A stretch of 7,756 bases of DNA. Source: Actinomycetota bacterium (GTDB lineage: Bacteria > Actinomycetota > Actinomycetes > Actinomycetales > Microbacteriaceae). The stretch is from the NCBI GenBank assembly GCA_018895315.1, contig JAHIOK010000160.1, forward strand, positions 1 through 7,756, read 5' to 3'. The notes beneath the pieces were generated by a model. It saw only the letters and a program-made list of their open reading frames with translations, made no database searches and was not told where the DNA came from. Shown in pieces: positions 1-5,701 of this stretch. Positions within the stretch are counted from its first letter, which is position 1. Every line of letters starts with the position of its first letter. The position numbers and the translations under genes are program-made.

Positions 1-50
1 CCCGACGCTAGGCGATGTAGATTTCACGAACACTGGCGGAGTGTTTCACG
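1..50 (-). promoter_or_regulatory. Probable promoter of a leftward gene starting just outside the window
   Basis: On the minus strand, CCTAGCGTCGG ends at the window edge (TAGCGT at 10..5). The same eleven bases stand directly in front of the allB start codon in this window, so a leftward gene probably begins a few bases beyond position 1. Upstream of the box lies a dyad AACACT-GGCGG-AGTGTT (29-45). Two direct copies of TTTCACG (22-28 and 44-50) start 22 bp apart, about two helical turns. Dyad and repeats fall in the -35 region, where a repressor or activator could bind. No good -35 hexamer is seen. Which gene is controlled cannot be told from this window. Confidence 0.45.
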
Positions 51-61
51 GCCGTTACGGA

Positions 62-96
62 TCCGGATGCTGCGACCCGGTGCCGCAGCATCCGGA
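62..96. repeat. 13-bp perfect inverted repeat (strong hairpin), possible terminator
   Basis: TCCGGATGCTGCG (62-74) and CGCAGCATCCGGA (84-96) are exact reverse complements around a 9-base loop. The RNA hairpin would be very stable in either direction. It lies about 220 bp past the allC stop. No T-run follows on either strand, so it is not a textbook intrinsic terminator, although actinobacterial terminators often lack a U-tract. It could end the pucG-allC transcript ahead of the next leftward gene, or be a protein-binding palindrome. Confidence 0.6.
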
Positions 97-130
97 ACTG
101 GGGTTCAGCGCGGGCGACGTGGCCGATCAC

Positions 131-250
131 ACCCGTCCCGGGACGGGTTCTCCCCGGCACGCACCTGTCCCGGGACGGGTTCTCCCCCACGGGGCGTGAA
201 GTCCCCGCCCCACCGGGGCAGAGGCATCCCGGGACGGAAAAATCCCCCGG
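131..250. repeat. Three copies of a GC-rich palindromic repeat (core TCCCGGGACGG)
   Basis: Copy 1 (131-148, ACCCGTCCCGGGACGGGT) is a perfect 18-bp palindrome. Copy 2 (163-180) differs from it by one base. Positions 135-155 and 167-187 form an exact 21-bp direct repeat with a 32-bp period, continuing beyond the palindrome into TTCTCCCC. Copy 3 (227-237) keeps TCCCGGGACGG, then has A5-TCCCCC in place of GTTCTCCCC. It can fold as CCGGG/CCCGG (229-233, 246-250) with GGA/TCC inside and an AAAA loop. A further dyad, GCCCC-ACC-GGGGC, sits at 207-219. Apart from these repeats and the hairpin at 62-96, I see nothing in the non-coding stretch between the left-edge promoter and the allC stop: no plausible gene there. 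Confidence 0.75.
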
Positions 251-319
251 CGCGCGGCGATGCCGGCACGGCGCGGCGAGTCCCGTACGCACGCTCAGGC
301 ACACGCCGGCAGCAGGCGC

Positions 320-1615
320 TCAGGCGGGCTCGGCGGCGAGGTGCAGCACCGATTCGGCGAAGGCCTGGATGCCGAGGGCGACATCGGGTGCGCTCACAGC
401 TTCATCGGGGTGATGGCTGATGCCGTCGGGGTTGCGGAGGAACAGCATCCCGACGTCGGTGATGGATCCGATCGCCATGCCGTCGTGACCGGCACGGCTG
501 AAGATCACCGGAGGGGCGTCGGCGCCGCGCGGAAGCGTGGAGACGATGCCCTCCCGGATCACATCCTGCAGCAGCGGCGCGCACATCACGGCGGCCGCGT
601 TGTGCACCTCTCGGGCGCGCCAGCGAAGGCCCCGGCGACCCATGATCTCGTCGAGATCCCGCGCGATCGCATCCCACACCCGGTCGCGCTCACCGTCGAA
701 CTCACCCCGGAGGTCGAGCGAGAACCTCGCCTCGCCCGGAACGATGTTGACCGCCCCCGGGAAGGCCTCGAGCTGCCCGACCGTGCCGATGATGTGGTGC
801 TCCGAGCGGCAGATGCGCTCGACGGCGAGCGCCGCCTCGCTCGCGCCGAGGAGTGCATCGCGGCGCATGTCGTAGGGAGTGCCGCCCGCATGCCGGGCTT
901 CTCCTTCGACCTGCAGCTGGAACCGCCGCGCACTGGCGATCGACGAGACCACCGCGAGCGACTCGCCACGGCGGTGCAGCTCGGGGCCCTGCTCGATATG
1001 GGCTTCGAGGTATCCGACGAGTTCGTCGGGGCGCCGCGCGGCCTCGCCGACGCGGGCGGGATCGAGCCCGAACTCGAGGAATGCCTGGCGAAGGCTCGTG
1101 CCGTCGGCATCTTCGAGGCTCCACCACTCGTCGTTCCACGATCCGGCGACGGCGGACGATCCGAGCAGCGCTTTGCCGAACCGGGTGCCCTCCTCGTCGG
1201 AGAACGCGAGCACTTCGAGCGCGAACGGCAGCGGCGAGACGAACCCGCCGTCAACGGGCTCACGGAGCAGCCGCACGACCTCGAGCGCCATCAGCACCCC
1301 GACGATCCCGTCGAACCGCCCCGCGTCGAGCACGGTGTCGAGGTGCGAACCGAGAAGGAGCGCTCGAGCCGCGGCGTCCGCTGCCTCGAGGCGGCCGAGC
1401 TGGTTGCCCGCGGCATCCTGGCGCGTGGTCATGCCGACCTCTCGCATCCACTCGGCGGCGAGGCGGTTCACCCGCGCGTGCTCGGGTGAGAGGTAGACGC
1501 GCTCGATCTTGCCCGTGGTCGCGGTGACGCGTGCGAGTTCGTCGCACCGCGCCATCACACGCCGCGCCGCAGTGGCGAGGCGATCGGGGGGAAAGGAGGT
1601 GAGGCGGGCCGGCAC
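320..1615 (-). CDS. allC: Allantoate amidohydrolase (M20-family metal-dependent hydrolase)
   Basis: Predicted cytoplasmic enzyme turning allantoate into (S)-ureidoglycine, CO2 and ammonia. The protein has 431 residues; E. coli AllC has about 411. M20 amidohydrolase/carbamoylase motifs are all present: GSHLDT (His91), GRFDGIVG (Asp102), SDEEGTRFG (Glu141 as base, Glu142 as ligand), EAHIEQGP (His206), GISHHPDE (His401). These match the five-ligand dinuclear metal site of the family. The dimerisation-domain motifs GEARHAGGTPYDMRRDAL (about 238-255) and GAVNIVPGEARFSLDLR (287-303) are substrate-binding segments in this family. The GTG start is one base after the pucG stop and has GGAGG six bases upstream. 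The ATG at 1555 would give 411 residues but has no ribosome site. N-carbamoyl amino acid hydrolases and ureidoglycolate amidohydrolases share the fold, but placement next to pucG and allB favours allantoate. Confidence 0.92.
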   Translation of the reverse strand: MPARLTSFPPDRLATAARRVMARCDELARVTATTGKIERVYLSPEHARVNRLAAEWMREVGMTTRQDAAGNQLGRLEAADAAARALLLGSHLDTVLDAGRFDGIVGVLMALEVVRLLREPVDGGFVSPLPFALEVLAFSDEEGTRFGKALLGSSAVAGSWNDEWWSLEDADGTSLRQAFLEFGLDPARVGEAARRPDELVGYLEAHIEQGPELHRRGESLAVVSSIASARRFQLQVEGEARHAGGTPYDMRRDALLGASEAALAVERICRSEHHIIGTVGQLEAFPGAVNIVPGEARFSLDLRGEFDGERDRVWDAIARDLDEIMGRRGLRWRAREVHNAAAVMCAPLLQDVIREGIVSTLPRGADAPPVIFSRAGHDGMAIGSITDVGMLFLRNPDGISHHPDEAVSAPDVALGIQAFAESVLHLAAEPA

Positions 1616-1616
1616 C

Positions 1617-2864
1617 TCAGGCCTCCGCACTCGATGCCGCGTAGACATCGGCCGCGGCTTCGACCCCGCCGCTCGGCGCGACCGCGACGCCGTACCGGCG
1701 CAGCACGGCCTCGAGCGCGACCAAGGTGGTGAGCACGGCGTCTTTGCGCGCGTTGTAGCCCATGGTTCCGATGCGCCACACGCGGCCGTGCAGCGGGCCG
1801 AACGAGGTGCCGATCTCGATGCCGAAGTCGGAGAGCATCGCGCCGCGCGCTTCGTCGCCGGGCACACCCTCGGGAATTTCGACCGCCACGACATTGCTCA
1901 TCTTGTGCCCGACGTCGCCGAAGGCCTCGAATCCGAGCCCCCGCACGCCCGCGAGCATCGCGTCGCCGGCGAGCCGGTGTCGGGCGATCACCGCGTCGCG
2001 TCCCTCCATCGCCACGATGCGCGCACACTCGCGTGCCGCGTAGAGCATCGAGGTCGCCTCGGTGTGGTGGTTGAGGCGCCTCGGACCCCAGTAGTCGAGG
2101 ATCATGCCGAGGTCGAAATAGTTGGAGCGGACGAAATCGGATGCCTCGGCATCGCCCTCCTCGCGAATACCGGCTTCGACCCGGCTCCGTGAGCGGATCA
2201 CCTCGACCGCACGTTCGCTCAACGTGATCGGCGACGAACCGGACGGGCCGCCCAAGCATTTCTGCAGACCCGCGGTCGCGGCATCCAGTCCCCACGCATC
2301 CGCCTCGAACGGGTTGCCGGCGAGCGACGCGGTGGCGTCGGAGTAGAACAGCACGCCGTGCTTCGCGCAGAGTGCACCGATCTCGTCGAGTGGCTGGAGC
2401 ATCGTCGTGGACGTGTCGCCCTGCACGAGCCCGAGCAGGGCGGGCTTGACCCGCAGGATGGCCTGTTCGATCACCGATGCGGGGAACACCTGGCCCCACG
2501 GCACCTCGATCGTGTGCACCTCGGCCATCGCGCGCTCGGCGATCTCGGCGAGCAGGTGGCCGAAGCGGCCGAACACCGGCACCAGCACACGGTCGCCGGG
2601 GCGGATCAGTGAGATCATCGCGGCCTCGATGCCGGCGCGCGAGGTGCCGTCGACCAGCAGCGTCGCCTCGTTGGTCGTGGCCCAGACGGAGCGGTAGAGC
2701 TCCTGCGTCTCCCCCATCGCGGCCGTCATGAAGGGGTCGTACTGACCCACCAGCGGCGCCGACATCGCGGCCAGCACGCTCGGGTACGCAGAGATGGGCC
2801 CCGGGCCCATCAATAGGCGCGCAGGCGGGGCGATGGGTCCGGCGAACTGCGGGGTGTCAGGCAT
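1617..2864 (-). CDS. pucG: (S)-ureidoglycine-glyoxylate aminotransferase
   Basis: PLP-dependent class V aminotransferase that moves the amino group of (S)-ureidoglycine to glyoxylate, giving oxalurate and glycine. It has 415 residues, close to B. subtilis PucG. The N-terminus LLMGPGPISAYPSVL (about 17-31) is typical of alanine-glyoxylate type transaminases. Other fold-type I marks are DGTSRAGIEA (72-81), the cofactor Asp in YSDATASLAG (174-183), and the Schiff-base Lys202 in GLQKCLGGPSG. RLNHHTEA (263-270) contains Asn265, at about the position of the PucG active-site Asn. That Asn separates ureidoglycine users from ordinary AGAT (family knowledge from memory). The ATG at 2864 has AAGGA seven bases upstream. 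The frame stays open to 2996, but that N-terminal extension lacks family features. An alanine- or serine-glyoxylate transaminase is the alternative; the flanking allC and allB argue against it. Confidence 0.9.
   Translation of the reverse strand: MPDTPQFAGPIAPPARLLMGPGPISAYPSVLAAMSAPLVGQYDPFMTAAMGETQELYRSVWATTNEATLLVDGTSRAGIEAAMISLIRPGDRVLVPVFGRFGHLLAEIAERAMAEVHTIEVPWGQVFPASVIEQAILRVKPALLGLVQGDTSTTMLQPLDEIGALCAKHGVLFYSDATASLAGNPFEADAWGLDAATAGLQKCLGGPSGSSPITLSERAVEVIRSRSRVEAGIREEGDAEASDFVRSNYFDLGMILDYWGPRRLNHHTEATSMLYAARECARIVAMEGRDAVIARHRLAGDAMLAGVRGLGFEAFGDVGHKMSNVVAVEIPEGVPGDEARGAMLSDFGIEIGTSFGPLHGRVWRIGTMGYNARKDAVLTTLVALEAVLRRYGVAVAPSGGVEAAADVYAASSAEA
1622..1626 (-). promoter_or_regulatory. 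Ribosome binding site that fixes the allC GTG start
   Basis: On the minus strand the junction reads GGAGG-CCTGAG-GTG: Shine-Dalgarno inside the last pucG codons, the pucG TGA, one base, then GTG. Spacing is six bases. This favours the GTG at 1615 over the ATG at 1555 and implies translational coupling of pucG and allC. Confidence 0.8.
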
Positions 2865-3002
2865 CTCTCTGTCCTTCACGCTGTGTGTGTCGGCCACCGA
2901 ACCCACACTCGGCATCCCACTCCACACCCTGTGGTCGCGAGAACGAGTGGTTTCGGCATCCATGTGTGGTCTCGGGGTGCAGCCCCGCGTCGGCACCGGG
3001 GG
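2865..3002 (-). promoter_or_regulatory. 138-bp spacer before pucG: possible internal promoter with dyads
   Basis: This is the only sizeable gap in the leftward cluster; the others are 4 bp, 1 bp or overlaps. It holds the dyad CCACA-CCC-TGTGG (2922-2934), two direct copies of CGGCATCC (2910-2917 and 2954-2961, 44 bp apart), several CCACAC/GTGTGG hexamers (near 2903, 2922 and 2963), and GGTGC-N12-GCACC (2976-2997). The pucG ribosome site AAGGA is at 2876..2872. I could not find a convincing -10/-35 pair. It may be a secondary promoter, operator or attenuator for pucG-allC, or only spacer. CGGCATCC belongs to a motif common throughout the window, so that repeat alone is weak evidence. Confidence 0.3.
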
Positions 3003-4610
3003 TCACGCGAGATCCAGGGTGGTGGCGAGGCGACGGGCGAGACGCACCAGGGCGATATCGGTGCCGGCACTCGAGACCAGGCACACCCCCACCGGCGCGG
3101 GACCGAGCTGCGAAGGCACGGTCAGCAGCGGGACCGAGACGGCCGGAGCGCCCGCGATCGCGGCGGGGGTGGTCATCCGGAGGGTCGCCTGGCGGACGGC
3201 ATCCACCCGCTCGCCGACGGCCGTGCGCATCGGCGCGGGGCCGGGCACGGTCGGCATCAGCAGCACGGTGCCCGCGAGCACACCCTGCAGAGAATCGCGA
3301 AGCGGCGCGAGGGCGGCGCGAGCGGATGCCTCGTCGGCGGCCGTCACGGCGGACGCGAGGCGGAAGCGCTCGGCGACGGCGGGGCCCACGGCTCCGGGAT
3401 GCGCCCGCAGCCACTCGCCGTTGTTCCGCCACGCCTCGGCCGCCTGCACGGTGCGGAATGGCGCGTAGTACTCGTCGAGGTCGCCGATCAAGCCTCGGGT
3501 GATCTCCGGCGCATCCTGGATGCCACCCAGGCGCACGAGGAGGGCCTCGAACGAGGCACGCGTCTCGGGCTCCACCGAATCGAGCATCTGTTCCGGCACC
3601 AGGAAGCGCCAGGGCAGGTCGGAGCCAGACGCGCCGAACACGCTCTCGGTCGACTCCGAGCCGTCGTAGCTCAGGCACCAATCCGCGACGCGCTGCAGCG
3701 AATCGCCGTCGCGCGTGAGCCACCCCACGGTGTCGAAGGACTGCGCGAGCGGCAGCATCCCCTGTCGTGGCACCAGGCCGTGCGTCGTGCGCAGACCCCA
3801 GAGTCCCTGGTACGAGGCCGGTACGCGCACGGATCCGGCCGTGTCGGTCGCAAGCCCTACGTCGGCTCCGCCCGTGGCGACGGCGGATGCCGGCCCGCTC
3901 GAGGATCCGCCGGGGAGCGCGCCCGGAAGGGCGCCGTTCGGAGGGGTGCCGTAGTGCGAATTGTTGCCGGCGATCGAGTACGCGAACTCGTCGGTGCGGG
4001 CGATGCCGCGAAGCGATGCCCCGCCACGAAGCAGATCGGTGACGGCCGGTGCGGTGGTCGTCTCGGCGCGGGCTCCGTCGAGGAACGTCGGATTGCCCGC
4101 GCCGATGCGATACCCCTTGATCGCGAAGAGGTCCTTGACGGCGACGGTGAGTCCTGCAAGAGGGCCCGACCATGCACCCTGCCAGAGCGGGTCGCCGACC
4201 GTCCGCCACACCGAGCGATCGAGCGCCTGGGCTCGCGGTGTCACGTGGGCCGCCGCGATCAGCCAGGTCCCGTCGATGCGCTGCCACACCTGCGTCTGCA
4301 GACCGGTGCCGCCGCCGGTGAAGCGCGAGACCGACACGAGCAGGGCGGCAGCCGCTCCGAGCGGGCGGTATTCGATGCGCTCGATGACCCGCGGTGGCAC
4401 TCCCCCGCGCGCGCCGCGGAACGCGCTGATCACGTCGTGACCGACGAGCAGGCCCGCCGCATCGCCGCGCATCGTGTCGGATCCCGGCGCGAAGGACGCG
4501 TCGAGCACGTCGAGGTCGTTCGCGAGGATCGCCTTCTCGTAGGCGTCGAACGCCGCGAGGAGGTCGGCGGGAATCGGCTCGCGGGCACTCTCGCCCGGCT
4601 CGTCACTCAC
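3003..4610 (-). CDS. Fused AtzH/HpxZ-like domain plus amidase-signature hydrolase, candidate oxalurate amidohydrolase
   Basis: A 535-residue two-domain protein. Residues about 14-130 resemble the AtzH/HpxZ family (DUF3225, SnoaL-like fold), with AFDAYEKAILANDLDVLD (20-37), a DTMRG segment, and QTQVWQRIDGTWLIAAAHVT (106-125). From about residue 140 there is a compact amidase-signature domain with its Ser-cisSer-Lys triad: Lys159 in VAVKD, Ser236 in GGSSSG, Ser260 in DTAGSVRVPAS. The 24-residue Ser-Ser spacing matches FAAH. The nucleophile motif is DTAGS, not the usual DTGGS. In Klebsiella hpxWXYZ (oxalurate use) the counterparts of the two domains are separate proteins, HpxZ and the AtzE-like HpxY. 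Lying in one cluster with pucG, whose product is oxalurate, this is most simply an oxalurate hydrolase (inference). An allophanate or other amide hydrolase is possible. No signal peptide. The GTG start overlaps the upstream stop by 8 bp and has AAGGGG six bases before it. Confidence 0.85.
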   Translation of the reverse strand: MSDEPGESAREPIPADLLAAFDAYEKAILANDLDVLDASFAPGSDTMRGDAAGLLVGHDVISAFRGARGGVPPRVIERIEYRPLGAAAALLVSVSRFTGGGTGLQTQVWQRIDGTWLIAAAHVTPRAQALDRSVWRTVGDPLWQGAWSGPLAGLTVAVKDLFAIKGYRIGAGNPTFLDGARAETTTAPAVTDLLRGGASLRGIARTDEFAYSIAGNNSHYGTPPNGALPGALPGGSSSGPASAVATGGADVGLATDTAGSVRVPASYQGLWGLRTTHGLVPRQGMLPLAQSFDTVGWLTRDGDSLQRVADWCLSYDGSESTESVFGASGSDLPWRFLVPEQMLDSVEPETRASFEALLVRLGGIQDAPEITRGLIGDLDEYYAPFRTVQAAEAWRNNGEWLRAHPGAVGPAVAERFRLASAVTAADEASARAALAPLRDSLQGVLAGTVLLMPTVPGPAPMRTAVGERVDAVRQATLRMTTPAAIAGAPAVSVPLLTVPSQLGPAPVGVCLVSSAGTDIALVRLARRLATTLDLA

Positions 4611-5697
4611 GCGATACCCCTTCGAAGTCGGCCTCGCGGATGCGGGCGTGCACCCCGCAGACGATGTCGACGACCTGAGAGATGTCGAAGTCCGTCGCGG
4701 CGCTGAGATACGCGTAGGCGAGGTGCTCGTCGAGCCCCCAGCGCGCCTGGATGAGCGACAGCGCCGCGCGCACGCACTTGCGCATCGCTTCGTTCAGGTC
4801 TTCGTCGAGGCCGGTGGGCACGAGGTAGTCGGAGGTTCGCACGAGGGGTCCGAGCACCTCACCGAACTCGGCGAGCGCCTGCGCGCGCGGCACCACATCG
4901 AATCGAAGGGTCGCGCGCAGCGAGGCCTCAAGCGCCGTCAGCGCGACCTCGCCGTCGCCCTGCGCGAAGTGCGGGTCGCCGACGTAGGCCAGCGCTCCCT
5001 CGACCTGTACCGGCAGATACAGCACAGCTCCCTCGACGAGGAGGTTGATGTCGATGTTGCCGCCATGCGCGCCGGGCGGCACCGAGTGCGGGCGTTCAGC
5101 GCCCGCGACGGCGACGCCCATCGTGCCGAGGAACGGCGCGAGCGGGAAGGCGACGACCCGCTCGCCTCCCTCGGTCACCGGCAGCAGTCCGCGCAACTCG
5201 CCGCCGCGCTCGCCGACCGGAGTGAAGACGCTGACGGTTCCGGTCGCCCGGGGCAGCTCGCCGACGAGCGCACCCTTGCCGTGCCGGTTCGAGATCACGC
5301 CATACGGAACGCGGGGCAGGAGGTTCTCCACAGTGATGCGCAACAGGTCACCAGGATGCGCGCCCTCGACGAAGATCGGCCCGGTGACCACGTGCGGGCC
5401 ATCGGCGGCAGGATCACGCGACAGTGATGCCGCGATGTCGACGGCATCCTCGAGCACCTCATCGGCCGGCACACCGTGACCGCCGAAGAACGCGCGCGGG
5501 TCCTTGCCCTGGTCTTCGAGGATGCCTTCGTGACTCACGGTGTCGATCGTGACGCTCTGACCCGGCGCAATCGTGAGGGCCGGAGCATCCGTCTCGCACG
5601 GAAGTCGCCCCCACAGCACCGTCGCGGGCGTGGCGGGAAGGTAGTGGTCGCCCGCGATGTCGCCCGAGCCCGGCTGGAGGATCTGCACAGTCGTCAT
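4603..5697 (-). CDS. Acetamidase/formamidase family (FmdA/AmdA) amidohydrolase
   Basis: A 364-residue protein of the FmdA_AmdA family, metal-dependent hydrolases that release ammonia from small amides. Family marks in order: TVSHEGILEDQG (53-64), GPIFVEGAHPGDLLRITV (106-123), HGGNIDINLLVEGAVLYLPV (211-230), and GDPHFAQGDGEVALTALE (240-257). HGGN-D and GD-H-QGDGE are the conserved core, likely holding metal and active-site residues. No signal peptide or membrane segment is seen, so it should act in the cytoplasm. The ATG start is four bases after the allB stop, with AGGGG eight bases upstream. The exact substrate cannot be read from sequence. Its place between allB and the fused amidase suggests a small amide in purine breakdown, for example oxamate; formamide or acetamide are the family defaults. 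Confidence 0.88.
   Translation of the reverse strand: MTTVQILQPGSGDIAGDHYLPATPATVLWGRLPCETDAPALTIAPGQSVTIDTVSHEGILEDQGKDPRAFFGGHGVPADEVLEDAVDIAASLSRDPAADGPHVVTGPIFVEGAHPGDLLRITVENLLPRVPYGVISNRHGKGALVGELPRATGTVSVFTPVGERGGELRGLLPVTEGGERVVAFPLAPFLGTMGVAVAGAERPHSVPPGAHGGNIDINLLVEGAVLYLPVQVEGALAYVGDPHFAQGDGEVALTALEASLRATLRFDVVPRAQALAEFGEVLGPLVRTSDYLVPTGLDEDLNEAMRKCVRAALSLIQARWGLDEHLAYAYLSAATDFDISQVVDIVCGVHARIREADFEGVSRE
4617..4622 (-). promoter_or_regulatory. Ribosome binding site that supports the GTG start of the fused amidase
   Basis: Minus strand AAGGGG-TATCGC-GTG, spacing six bases. It lies inside the last codons of the upstream acetamidase/formamidase gene. The overlap GTGAGTGA contains both the start (GTG) and the upstream stop (TGA), so the two genes are probably translationally coupled. 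Confidence 0.7.
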
Positions 5698-5701
5698 GCT
5701 C

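Noticed and set aside
131..250. CRISPR-like array
   Set aside because: Only three copies, irregular spacing (32 and 59 bp), palindromic units, degenerate third copy and no cas genes.
8..304. Small minus-strand open frame of 98 codons in the left non-coding region
   Set aside because: It runs through the palindromic repeats and hairpin, has no ribosome site, and its composition is explained by the repeats.
260..1489. 409-codon plus-strand open frame opposite allC
   Set aside because: Antisense shadow of allC in the high-GC third-position frame; no family features.
1616..1894. N-terminal extension of allC into the pucG gene
   Set aside because: It would overlap most of the pucG C-terminus and is Arg/Ser-rich without family similarity; the GTG at 1615 has an ideal ribosome site.
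2865..2996. N-terminal extension of pucG through the spacer
   Set aside because: The frame is open but the added 44 residues are not like the family; the ATG at 2864 has a good Shine-Dalgarno and gives the normal length.
2883..4706. 607-codon plus-strand open frame opposite pucG spacer, fused amidase and the formamidase end
   Set aside because: Arg/Gly/Ala-rich antisense shadow with no domain motif, typical of GC-rich DNA; the minus-strand genes carry complete active sites.
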